Below are positions 10,232-22,024 of a DNA stretch of 64,000 nt, piece after piece. Position 1 is the stretch's first letter. Every line of letters starts with the position of its first letter. The stretch is from Zea mays (Eukaryota > Streptophyta > Magnoliopsida > Poales > Poaceae): contig NC_050104.1 in assembly GCF_902167145.1 (NCBI RefSeq), positions 93,445,849-93,509,848 of the forward strand. Direction: 5' to 3'. A model generated the notes under the pieces. That model worked only from the letters and a program-made list of their open reading frames with translations. It ran no database searches and had not been told where the DNA came from. The translations under genes were made by a program, and so were the position numbers.

Positions 10232-10812
10232 TCATGAACAGCTCAAGACTCTCGCATGATTAAATTATGGAATTAAATTCAATTTGTCATTTCCATCGCA
10301 TTGGGATTTATTATTAATTTTGATCTATTATTATTTTGGTTTGGTACTTACTTACATCTAGTAAATGGTAATAAAATTTGACCAACTTATTAAAAGCAAT
10401 GCTCAGCTTTAACCCATATTGTTGATCAGCCTTACATTTCACATGAACTCTCACCTTTGGTGAGTTCATGCACATTATTCCCCACAACTTGTTGAGCTAT
10501 GATCTTTTATGAGCTCACTCTTGCGATATATAACCCCCCATAGGAGAAGAACAGGTGGTCCAGGAGGAGCCGTACAATGAGGAGTACGAGTTGATCTAGG
10601 TGGCGTCTCCTAGTCAGCTTTGTGTCGCCAAGGAATAATACTTAGTTCGCTTATTTATTATCATTTATTTTTGTAAGACTTCAGTTATGTAATAATGATA
10701 TTTATGATACTTGTGACATTTATCTCTATACACTTTGTCATTATATGTGATGTTCTTCTTTGGCGCACATATGAGACGCACCCGGCTTTATCTCTTAAAT
10801 TCGGGTGTGACA

Positions 10813-12458
10813 TAATCCCACTCAAGTACAACTAATCCGTGGAGATCCTAGAATAAACAGATGTCTCCCGAGGAGGTGATCAGCAAGTTTGTGAGCTTTG
10901 AACTTATGATCAAAGACTCCAAACATATTTTCAACTTGAAGCAAGACACCACCTCCACACCCGAGGTGCAACCTGTTACATTCAAAGCAATGGAAGAAAA
11001 GAAGGAAGAGTCTACACCAACAAGTAGGCTCCCAATTGATGCCTCCAGGCTCGACAACGAGGAGATGGCTCTTATCATCAAGAGCTTGCGACAAATCCTC
11101 AAATAAAGGAAGGAGAAGGACTACAAACCCCGCTCCAAGAGGGTTTGCTACAGATGTGGTAAGTCCGGTCATTTTATTGCTAAATGTCCATATACAAGTG
11201 ATAGTGACAGGGACGATGACAAGAAAGAGAAGAAGAAGATGGAGAAGAAAAGGTATTACAACAAGAAGAAGGGTGGCGAGGCGCACATGGGGCGGGGATG
11301 GGACTCCGACGAGAGATCCACCGACTCCTGCTCCGACGAGGACGTCGCCAACATCGCCGTCAACAAAGGCCTTGTCTTCCCAAATGTCGACCACAAATGT
11401 GTCATGGCCAAGGACAGCAAAAAGAAGAAGGTACAATCTAGAAATCCCCCAAAATACACTACTTCTGATGATGAGGGTAGCTCTAGTGAAAATGATGATG
11501 ATTTGACCTCTCTTTTTGCAAACCTCACCAAAGAGCAAAAGAAGAAAACTAATGAATTGATAGAAACCATTAACGAAAAGGATGATGTCTTGGAATGCCA
11601 AGAGGACTTGTTCGTTAAGGAAAATAAAAAATTTATTAAGCTAAAAGATGCTTATGCTCTTGAAGTAGAAAAATTTCAAAACTTGACTAAAGAGGTAGAT
11701 ATATGCAATGATTTAATTTATTGTCTTAGAACTGAAAATGTTGGTTTAATTGCTAAGATTGAAGAATTAAATGCTTGCAAAGTCCCTACATCTACTATTG
11801 AGCATGTTACTATCTGCACTAGATGTAGAGATGTTAATGTTGATACTATGAATGATCACGCTGCTATAATTAAAGAACAAAATGATCACATAGCTAAATT
11901 AAATGCTAAAATTGTCGAGCATGAACTTGAGAATGAAAAATTTAAATTTGCTCGCAATATGCTTTATAATGGGAGATGCCCTGCATTAAGGATGGCATTG
12001 GCTTCCAACAAGGGAGCCAAAGCAACATCAAACTTAATGCCCCTAAGAACAAGCTTTCTAACTTTGTTAAGGGCAAGGCTCCCATGGTTTAGGATAGGGA
12101 AGTTTACAATTTATATCCCGAAAACTATCCTGAGCACAAAATTAGAAGAATTCATGCTAGGAAATCTCATTCTATTTCTCATCATGCTTATATGTATAGT
12201 AATGAGGCTTCTAGCTCTAGGCATACAAATCATATCAAAATGCCTAAGAAAAAGATTGTTAATGCATCAAATGAACATAGCATTTCATTCAAGACTTTTG
12301 GTGCATCCTTTGTGCTTACTAACAAATCAGGCAAAGTAGTTGCCAAATATGTTGGGGGCAAACACAAGAGTCCAAAGGCTTGTGTTTGGGTACCCAAGGT
12401 GCTTGTTTCTAATGTAAAAGGACCCAAGACCGTTTGGGTACCTAAGAACAAGGCCTAA
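10813..12458 (+). pseudogene. gag: Sirevirus C gag, 5'-truncated
   Basis: It starts inside the gag domain (VQLIRGDPRINR near 10828-10860, then a shift into MSPEEVISKFVSFELM at 10861). An in-frame TAA at 11104-11106 is followed by a CCHC zinc knuckle near 11143-11190 (CYRCGKSGHFIAKCP). After that come an acidic region (SDERSTDSCSDEDV), a long coiled-coil-like stretch (11520-11960) and the conserved tail VWVPKVLVSNVKGPKTVWVP, ending in TAA at 12456-12458. The shift from the frame open at 11239-12339 into the tail frame lies near 12190-12250. Zinc knuckle plus coiled coil is the usual Sirevirus gag layout. Confidence 0.8.
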
Positions 12459-12469
12459 ATCTGTGTTGT

Positions 12470-15002
12470 AGGTTTATGCATCCGACGGAACAAGTTGGAT
12501 AATCGACAGCGGGTGCACAAACCATTTGACATGGGAGAAAAGGATATTCTCCTCATATGAAAAAATGGGGATCCCCAAAGAGCAATCACATTCAGGGATG
12601 AAAATCAAGGTTTGGTCAAAGGATTGGGTAAAATTGCTATATCTCCTGACCATTCCATTTATAATATTTTTTCTTGTAGATTATGTAGATTACAACTTAC
12701 TTTCTGTTTCTTAGTTATGTAAAATGGGCTACAACTGTCTATTTACTGATATTTGTGTTACCGTCTTTAGAAGAAGTGACGATTCAATAACTTTTAAGGG
12801 AGTGCAGATGGTCAGCTATACTTAGTTGATTTCAATGATAACAATGTTGAACTATACACTTGCTTAATTGCTAAGACTAACATGGGCTGGCTCTGGCATC
12901 GTCGACTTGCTCATGCTAAAATGAAGAATCTTCACAAGCTTCTAAAGGGGAGCATATTTTAGGACTATCCACTGTTCATTTTGAGAAAGACAGGATTTGT
13001 AGCGCATGTCAAGCAGGGAAGGAGGTTGGAGCTCATCATCCACACAAGAACATCATGACGACCGAAAGTTCGCTTGAGCTAATCCACATGGATCTATTCA
13101 GCCCGATTGCTTACATAAGCATTGGCGGGAGTAAGTATTGTCTTGTAATTGTGGATGATTATTTTCGCTTCACTTGGGTATTCTTTTTGCAGGAAAAATC
13201 TCAAACCCAAGAAACCTTAAAGAGATTCTTGAGACAGGCTCAAAATGAGTTCGGATTAAGAATCAAAAGGATTAGAAGCGACAATGGAACGGAGTTCAAG
13301 AACTCTCAAATTGAAGGATTTCTTGAGGAGGGGGCATCAAGCATGAGTTTTCTTCTCCCTACACACCTCAACAAAATGGTATAGTGGAGAGGAAGAATAG
13401 AACTCTATTGGACATGGCAAGAACCATGCTTGATGAGTACAAGACACCGGATCGGTTTTGGGCGGAGGCGATTAATACCGCTTGCTACTCCATCAACCGA
13501 CTCTACCTTCACCGAATCCTCAAGAAAACATCATACGAACTCCTCACCGGCAAAAATCCCAATGTTTCTTATTTTAGAGTTTTTGGGAGCAAATGCTTTA
13601 TTCTTATTAAGAGAGGTAGAAATTCTAAATTTGCTCCTAAAGCAATAGAAGGTTTTTCACTTGGTTATGACTCAAACACAAGGGCATATAGAGTCTTCAA
13701 CAAGTCCACTGGATTAGTTGAAGTTTCTTGTGACATTGTGTTTGACGAGGCTAATGGCTCCCAAGTGGAGCAAGTTGATCTTGATGAATTAGATGATGAA
13801 GAGGCTCCATGCGTCACGCTAACAAACATGTCCATTGGAAATGCGTGTCCAAAAGAACCCGAAGAGCCTTCTCAAGCGCTAGATCAACCATCATCTTCCA
13901 TACAGGCATCTCCACCAACTCAAGATGAGGAACTGATTCAAGAGGAAGAGGATCAAGATCAATATGATAAGCCACCTCAAGAGGAATACATTGATCAACA
14001 GGGAGATGAATATGATCAAGAAAAGGAAGATGAACAAGAGATTTAGGATCAAAGACCAACTCACCTAAGAGTCCACCAAGCAATTCAAATAGATCACTCC
14101 ATCAACTCCATACTTGGTGACATCCACAAGGGGGTAACCACTAGATCTCGAGTTGCTCATTTTTGTGAACATTACTCTTTTGTGTCTTCTATTGCCATAC
14201 ATGATAGAGGATGCACTTAGAGATCCGGATTGGGTGGTGGCAATGCAAGAGGAGCTCAACAACTTCATGAGGAATGAGGTATGGCATTTAGTTCCACGTC
14301 CTAACCAAAATAATGTAGGTACCAAGTGGTTATTCCGCAACAAACAAGATGAGCATGGTGTGGTGACTAGGAACAAAGCCTGACTTGTTGCATAAGGATA
14401 TTCACAAGTCGAAGGTTTGGATTTTGATGAAACCTATGCACCCATAACTAGGCTTGAGTCAATTCTAATATTACTTGCCTATGCTACTTACCATGTCTTT
14501 AAGTTGTATCAAATGGACGTGAAAATTGCCTTCCTTAATGGCCCTATCAAGGAAGAGGTGTGTGTTGAGCAACCTCTCGGCTTTGAAGATAGTGAGTATC
14601 CTACACATGTTTATAAGCTCTCAAAGGCGCTTTATGGTCTCAAACAAGCCCTAATAGCATGGTATGAATGCCTGAAAGACTTCCTTATCACTAATGGCTT
14701 CAAAGTTGGAAAAGCTGACCCTACCCTCTTCAGCAAAACAATTGATAAAGACCTGTTTATATGCCAAATTTATGTTGATGATATTATCTTTGGGTCTACT
14801 AACAAGTCATCTTGTGAAGAGTTTAGTAGGACATGATACAGAAATTTGAGATGACCATGATGGGGGAGTTGAAGTATTTCCTTGGATTTCAAATCAAGCA
14901 ACTCCAAGAGGACACATTCATCTGCCAAACTAAGTACATTCAAGATATTCTCAAGAAGTTTGGAATGAAGAATGCTAAACCCATCAAGACACCCATGGGA
15001 AC
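12470..15002 (+). pseudogene. pol: Sirevirus C pol, part 1 (protease, integrase, most of RT), frameshifted
   Basis: The protease start is [12 protein letters not shown] near 12490-12525. The GAG pre-integrase HHCC region ([19 protein letters not shown]) is near 12890-12950. The integrase core runs 13055-14046, with LIHMDLFSP, RSDNGTEF and [16 protein letters not shown] follows from about 14220 and has an intact YVDDIIFG near 14772-14795. Frames change several times (near 12710, 13340-13384, 14046, 14380 and 14836) and stops are present. The sequence is cut at 15002 by element N and resumes at 23483. Confidence 0.85.
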
Positions 15003-16482
15003 TGAAAGGGAAATAGGGTTTAACCTTTTCCTATAAATAATTTTGGTGGTTGAATGCCAAACACAAATAATTGGACTAACTAGTTTGCTCTAGATTATAT
15101 ATTCTATAGGTGCATAAAGGTTCAACACAAACCAACAAAAGGACAAAGTTAGGGTTCAAAATCAAAGGAGCAAAGGAACAAAGGGTGTCCAGGTCTGGCG
15201 CACCGGATAATCCGGTGTGCCACCGGACAGTGTTCGGTGCACCAGGACCATACAACTCCAAACTCGCCACCCTCGGGTTTCAGCAGGCGCACTCCGCTAT
15301 AATTCACCGGACTGTCCGGTGTGCCACCGGACTGTCCGGTGCACCAGCGGAGCAACAACTCTTTGGCGCAACGATCGACTACAAAAGTGCTGATCAGAGG
15401 AACAGTGCGCGTAGAGTCAGAGCGCAGAGTCAGAGGCGCACCGGACAGTGAACAGTACATGTCCGGTGCGGCACCGGACTGCTCGGTGCCACATGAGGAC
15501 AAAGCCTGGAACGGTCGACCAACTCCTAACCCTAACGATCGGCTGACATGGCGGCACACCGGACAGTGTCCGGTGCGCCCATTGCCAGCAGCCTTCCTCA
15601 ACGGCTACAATTTGGTTGATGACTATAAATACCACTCCAACCGGCCATTTCAAGGTGTGGGAGCCCAAGTAACATTCCAAGTCATATAGTTGACATATTC
15701 AAGCACTCCCAACCACCTCTATTCATTGATCTATCTCATACACAAGATTTAGGCCACCACAAGCAATACAAATGCCACAAAAGAGAGATCAAGCAAAAGA
15801 GAGCTACTTGTGTGAGTTTAGCACTAGTGCCTTGTGAGATTCATTAAGATAAAGTGTGTGCTACATCTTGTGATCATTTGAGCGTGGAGTTTTGACTCCC
15901 ATTCATTGTAAAGCTAGCAAGAGCCCCTTATCTTTGTGGTTGGCCTTGCGGAGACTTCTGTCTTTTGTTGACAAAGAAGAAGAAGCACTCACCGGTCTTG
16001 GTGATCGGTGGAGAGAGGGAAAGGGTTGAAAAAGACCCGTCCTTAGTGGACTCCTCAACGGGGATTAGGTTCTTGGTGAACCGAACCTCGGTAAAACAAA
16101 TCATCCGTGTCTCTTATGCTTATTGCTTGTGATTTGTTTGTTTTCTTCCTCTCTAAGTTCTCTTGCACTATTCCTTGCTAATATTATTTTGTGTTGCTTC
16201 AAGTTAAATTCTCATTTAGAGAAGCAATGCCTTGCAAGAAAGAACTTGTGTTATTACTCTTCTTATCTAAGCCCTCTTGCATCATTCTCCATAAACTTAT
16301 TAGTTGCATTGATTTGTCAATTCCGCATTCTTAGAAAGCAACACTCTTTGCAAGAAAAGGACTTAGTTTTACACTTCGATAATTGTGCATCTTGTTCTAA
16401 CCACTAATCAAGGGATCAAGTCTAGGTTTAAAGTTATAATTTTCAGGTTTCGCCTATTCACCCCCCCTCTAGGTGACTTTCA
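15003..16482 (+). repeat. 5' LTR of element N (1480 bp) with CCGGACTGTCCGG palindromes and TATA box
   Basis: It begins TGAAAGGGAAAT and ends TCTAGGTGACTTTCA. Palindromes of the form CACCGGACTGTCCGGTG, some imperfect, cluster at about 15195-15580. The TATA box TATAAAT is at 15624-15630, just downstream. Such palindromes upstream of TATA are a known Sirevirus LTR feature and probably act as cis-regulatory sites. Confidence 0.88.
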
Positions 16483-16483
16483 A

Positions 16484-16496
16484 TTGGTATCGGAGC
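16484..16496 (+). other. PBS of element N
   Basis: TTGGTATCGGAGC, one base after the 5' LTR, is the initiator Met-tRNA type of PBS with a G where the other Sireviruses here have A at position 9. Confidence 0.75.
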
Positions 16497-16531
16497 TAGG
16501 CACTTCATATTGAGTCTAACAACTCGAAGTG

Positions 16532-18411
16532 ATGGCTCGAGGAAGATCCCAAAAGAACAAGAAGACACCTCTGAAGGAAAACAATGAGGTAACTCTTGAG
16601 ATATTACTTTCCGATTGTTCTAATTATGTTTCATGGTCTACTAGTGTGATAAATGCTTTTAGAACCATAGATTCACAATTAGAACAAATTTTAGACAAGA
16701 GTATTATACCTTCTAGTTATGATAAGAAAAATGCTTCCAAAGAGGATCAAAGATGTATACGCTTAAACTACCTAGCTTATGACATCGTAAGTAATTCTCT
16801 TAGCAAAGAAGATTACCATGCCTTCATAATGAGATATGATGAACATATTCATGATGCACATGATATTTGGGCTAGAATTAAAAGTAAATTTAATGAGTCC
16901 AAACATATTAGTTCATATGATGCTTCTATTTCCTTTAGTCCTTGTGAAACTAACCCTTTGAAGGAAGAAGAAAATGAACGTTGGAGACCAAACGATGAAT
17001 CCACCTCTCCAAAAGGTTTGTCTTCCCATTTCAATTCCCACATATGTTGTATTGCTAATGAAAATGATAGTGGAAGCACAAATGAGGATGAGGAGGATGA
17101 AAGAAGCTTTACACAACTCTACACTCATCTAAGCTAAGAAGAGAAGGCGGCCATGCTCAAACTTCTAAAAAGAGCGAGAGAGCAAAACGAAGCTCTTCAC
17201 ATGCTAGAAGATATTCTCACCATAAAAATGCAATGCTTTGAAGAGTTGACTAAAGAACATGAGGAGCTAAAGTGCTCTCATGTTGATTTGGTCCAAAGGT
17301 ATGAATCTATTTCAATTGAGCAAGATAACTCCTTATCTTGTGTCGTTCAATTAGTAAATAGGAATGCCTTGCTTAAGGACCAAGTAGAAAGGCTAAAAAT
17401 TGAAATTCTAGCCTTTCAAGAAAAACATGATATGCTTCTATGCTCTCATAAAAATCTTATGGATGATCATATCATGTTAAACATTGCTCATGAGGTTGTG
17501 ATAGAAAACTTAAAATCCCAACAATCTCACTCATGCACATGTATTCAAATTGAAACTATATTACCATGTGCTAATGCTTGTTGCTCGTCAACAAGTAATT
17601 CCTCCTTTGAGCTAGAATTTCCAGGAACAAAAGATGATACATGTCAAAAGCTCAAGGAAGAAAATGAGAGGCTAAGAACGAGCTTGACACAAATAAAAGG
17701 GAAGTGCACTACCCAACCTTCTCAAGATAACCGTGATTACATGGTGAAAAAGTTTGAGACGGGAACAACCGTGGCATGCACAAAATTCCTTGAAGAAAAA
17801 GTCAAGGACTTGAGGATTGTCAAGAGGAAGGAACAAAAGAAGAAAATCAATACCTCTACCAAAAGCCTCAACCATGCCTCCATGCAAGGTAACATCCAAG
17901 GTAATGATCAAGCCACACTTCACACTAAGAAAAGTAAGAAGTATAGTGAATGCTTTGAAAATGGGCACTTGATTAGGTCATGTCCGTGTATTAAAGAGAA
18001 TGGCTTGATTATTAATAAGGATGATAAACATTGTTTTAGATGCTCTAAGAAGGGACATTTAGTTAAATCATGTCCATATGTAAAACAAAAAGGCATAGTT
18101 TTAGAAAAGAAAATATTTACTAACCATGTAGCAAGCAAGAAACAAGGAAAGAAGAAATCTTCAAGACAAAAAGATCGCCTTTGCTACATATGCCAAAAGA
18201 AAGGACATCAATGTAAGGATTGTCCTATTGGTAACTATCCCACCCCAACTTGTCAATTGATTCATATGTAACTAGGCAATCCAAAATTGCAACTTGTGCT
18301 AGAAAGGTAATGAGTTTACCAAGTGCTAGCACAAAGGACATCTGGGTTCCTAGATCTTTATTGACTAACCTTGATGGACCCATCAAGAGACGGGGACCAA
18401 AATATGCATGA
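16532..18411 (+). pseudogene. gag: Element N gag: nucleocapsid-type protein with CCHC zinc knuckles, interrupted by one in-frame TAA
   Basis: I start it at the ATG at 16532 (MARGRSQKNKK); a GTG three bases upstream is open but weaker. The N-terminal part (16532-17134) is a copia gag domain (NYVSWSTSVINAF ... HDIWARIKSKF). A TAA at 17135-17137 stops it, but the same frame reopens at once and runs to 18271. That second part is coiled-coil-like, then carries zinc knuckles. The first (17940-17990, ECFENGHLIRSC) lacks its first cysteine; the second (CFRCSKKGHLVKSC) and third (CYICQKKGHQCKDC) are complete. A shift near 18255 leads into the conserved tail DIWVPRSLLTNLDGP, ending in TGA at 18409-18411. 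The TAA could be a mutation or a readthrough site. Confidence 0.75.
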
Positions 18412-21400
18412 CAAGCTTTATAGGGGAAGAAGATGATATGAAGCTTTGGAAGTGCTTGAGAGGATCAATTCAATTCATATTAACTCAAGCTATCAATCTT
18501 ACAATGATCTATATCTCTAAGATTGACCCAAAGTTATTTTGAGTTATTATATCTACTCATATCATCTCGAGCAAGATATTGAAGTTGTAGGAATTAAAGG
18601 ATTATCCTGTGTGGAAAACCAAAGCCTACAACATGGAGGAAAGCCAAAGGATGGTAACACTTATGTCTTTAAGTGCAAGTATCTTCAGTTACCATTTCTC
18701 TTGTGTCTTGTGTAGTCACATAGAAAAAGGAAGCACTTAAGAATATTTTCAAATTATGTCACCGTTCTTTGGAGAAAGTTCCTCTCATATGGTAGATTGA
18801 ATTTTCATCATTTCAATATTATGGCAATCTACATGCTTTAAATTATTGTAAGTACTATATGGCATATTTTACACTAATCATCCCATTCATTGCCATAGTC
18901 TAGACATAGAGACATATTCCATGTTCTTAGAAGAATAAGGTGTCATATAAGGAATTCAAATCCTTAGGAAACTTATAAAGGGAATATCTATTTATGACTA
19001 TAATCGTGAGACTATTGCTTTTGTATATTTGACCTAAGTAGTCTCACATATAGAGAATAAGTTTCTCTATGGAAATGCGTAATCTAACATGAAAGGAAAA
19101 ATCAATCCAATGGTTTATGATTTTTTCTTGCTTAAATTGGATATGATTCTTCTACTTTCATCGCTCTCCATGTTATGAATTAGATTTGTTCCCATAATCT
19201 TAAGAAATTGACTATGCTTGTTTTATGAGTTAAAACTAAGCATAACATGATAATCTAGTTCATGATATCAAGTTTCCATGCTTTAGTAATCTACTTTTCA
19301 TTCCTTCTCAAAAATGATTACAAAAAGGGAAACTAGTACTTGTGTTACTAATGACATTTCTCTTGAGCATATTTACGAAAATCTACAAAAGAGTAAGTGC
19401 ATGTTCAATTTATTAAAAGAGACAAGCCTCAAGGGTTGCTCTTCACCTAAAAGAAGGAAGGTAAAAGCAAAGGTATGGAAACTCATCTTCTTACTCAACA
19501 ATAGTTTCCATTCAATTGGTATTTATTCTAAATTATCTTAATATACCAATGTGAAGATTAGATTAATTAGTTAACTTAAGATGGCTAAAAGTGCATATAA
19601 ACTTGCTTTCATATGTGCACTAGTCTATTAGAATCTAACTCATACCTTTGCTATATATGTTCTCATATTGATATGCTAAGTTATGTTAATAAATTCAATA
19701 TGAAGAAGTAAAATTCCTATGATTGATTAGAAATGTTAAAAGGTGCATATTCCTCCTTTCTAATGATGTGCACTAATATTAAGGATTTTAGTTCGTGTCT
19801 GTGTGACTTGTGGATGATGAATTGTTTGTATCTCTTATCTAAAGAAAGCATCATTCATCATATACTCATCTGTGCTGCTAATATCTTTCTTGAGTATTTT
19901 CAGTAAGTTTGAAAAGAAAAAGAGACAACTTCAAAAGGAGGACACTCAAAAGGAAGACATCAAGAACAACAACACCTACTAGAACAGTAAGATCTTCAAA
20001 TGGTCAATGGTGTGGCTGTAAGTATTCTAAACCTTTTAATTGTTAAGAATACCAGACATAAGTTGATTATTGAAAACATTACATGCCTTGATCAAGATGT
20101 TCAATATATTCTCCTATGTTTCTTTAAAGGAAAAGTGCATCTAACCAAGTCATTCAAATTCTTGATGCATATCTTTAGGGGGAGCTCCATTTCTATATCT
20201 TGATCATATTGAGACTAACATTTTCTTAGTAATCTCATAAAGTCTCAAGTATGAGAATAAGTTTTTCATGAAGTATGCTGCTTCAAATCAATCCAATTTG
20301 GTAAAGTAATATCACTTTTATTAAGGATTGTAGCTTTTATTGTTAAAGTAGCATATTTACTGGATTCTCCTATTTTTAAGCTTATTTGATATTCTAATGT
20401 TGTTCTTTTGATCGCAACTGTTATTCATTGAATAACTTCAATTGACTCTTATGTTGTTTAGTGCCTCATATACTATCAATCAATATCTCTCTTGAAATGC
20501 ACTAAGTTAAAAGGAGAATTCAGGGTAAATTTATGCAATTTGTGATCTACTTGATATATGTTAACTATGAATTAGAAAAGGATCACTAGTTGTAGAACTC
20601 TCTCTTGTGCAAAATATTTCCATACATTGTCTTGAATATAGGTCTTAAGTAACCAAGACTAAGAACAAAGCACAATGAAGAGAGCATCTCTATGTGAAGG
20701 TACATAAGGGTAAACTACTTCTCTCATTTATACATGTACCTAAATCTTCCTCTTATATAGATTCTTTGCATATCTTTTATAAAAGGAAGAGAAAGCATGT
20801 CTATTCATATACCTGCTTCACACCTAGTTTAACCTCTCAAAAATTTAATTCTTGCATTGATGCATTTTTTATTAAAACTGGGTGAAGTGTTTTTCTTGTC
20901 AAAGAGCTTAAAGCTTAACCTTGTAACGAGGATAGGATACCTTTGTCTCAAAGGGGGAAGTTCCTTAAGTCTCTTTGAAACCTCAAGGGTAAATGCATCA
21001 AATATCTATAACATGCTTTCATAAGTGTATAGTCTGTCGTGAGCATCACACTTATATTATAACACAATGCACTTCACATTGTCTATGATATAGATATGTT
21101 CTCATTAACCTCATTATGTGCATTTGGCATTTAAGGCCAAAATATGTATTCCTCTCAAGGCACATATTTAGGGGGAACAATCTATATTATATAGAACTAT
21201 GATAAAGCTCAATTGACATATCCTTTGATCATATCTCTTTCATTTGGTACACATACATACTTCTTATTCTTCTTGTGCCAAGGCTAAAGACTAATGTGCT
21301 TCCATGAGTATTTCTTGTATTATTCTTAGATTGAAAGGGAAATGGAGTATTCGGCAAAGACAACGCTTTCACTCAACTCCATCGGTATTATTTACCCTTT

Positions 21401-22024
21401 GCCGGTATTCCACCATCTCTCCAATTGGTATAATCCTTCACTCTTATTTACTTGTACCAATGAGGAGAAAGTTTCAAAAGGGCTCACAAAGTCTTCGTTT
21501 TTGGCGATTAATGCCAAAGGGGGAGAAAGTATTAGCCCAAAGCAAAAGGACTGCACCACCATCTTTCGAAATTTTTTAATCGATATGTTTATTTTCAATT
21601 GGCATATTTTCAAAACTAGCATCTAAATACATTTCCAATTGATATCTATTAAAACCCTCTTGAAAGCTAAGAGGAGAATTTCATTCAGGGGGAGTTTTGT
21701 TTAAGTCAAAGGAAAATCATTTGAAACAGGGGGAGAAAATTTCAAATCTTGAAAATGCTTCACGAAATCTTATTCATATACCTTTGACTATTTGCAAAAA
21801 GACTTTAAAAAGATTTTCCAAAATAATTTGCAAAAACAAAACAAGTGGTGCAAATGTGGTCCAAAATGTTAAAAGAAAGAAAGCAATCCATGCATATCTA
21901 GTGAAAGTGTAAATTGGTTTAATTTCAAGTAACCTATGCACTTATATTATGCAAACTAGTTCAATTCTGCACTTATATATTTGCTTTGGTTTGTGTTGGC
22001 ATTAATCACCAAAAAGGGGGAGAT
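18412..22024 (+). other. 3.6-kb non-coding internal region of element N with repeated PPT-like tracts
   Basis: It is AT-rich with no convincing reading frame (ORFs of at most about 95 codons, no motifs). Toward the 3' end are several GGGGGAG-type purine tracts: near 20175 and 21170 (TAGGGGGAGC/AAC), 21520 (CAAAGGGGGAGAAAG), 21690, 21728, and the terminal PPT at 22011-22024. Multiple PPTs are a known Sirevirus trait. The part from about 21190 to 22024 resembles the corresponding zone of element C. Confidence 0.7.

Larger units (their letters stand above)
7595..10812 (+). repeat. Chromovirus-type solo or hybrid LTR (element H, about 3.2 kb)
   Basis: It begins TGTAAGTCC and ends TTCGGGTGTGACA, the same terminal type as the D LTR. 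It holds a GC-rich promoter segment with a TATA box and, toward its 3' end, blocks clearly related to the D LTR (for example around 9880-10250). No PBS, gag or pol accompanies it. Its flanks do not match: F pol on the left, Sirevirus C gag on the right, with GTCAA and TAATC as neighbouring 5-mers, so there is no TSD. The left border is less certain than the right. Confidence 0.65.
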
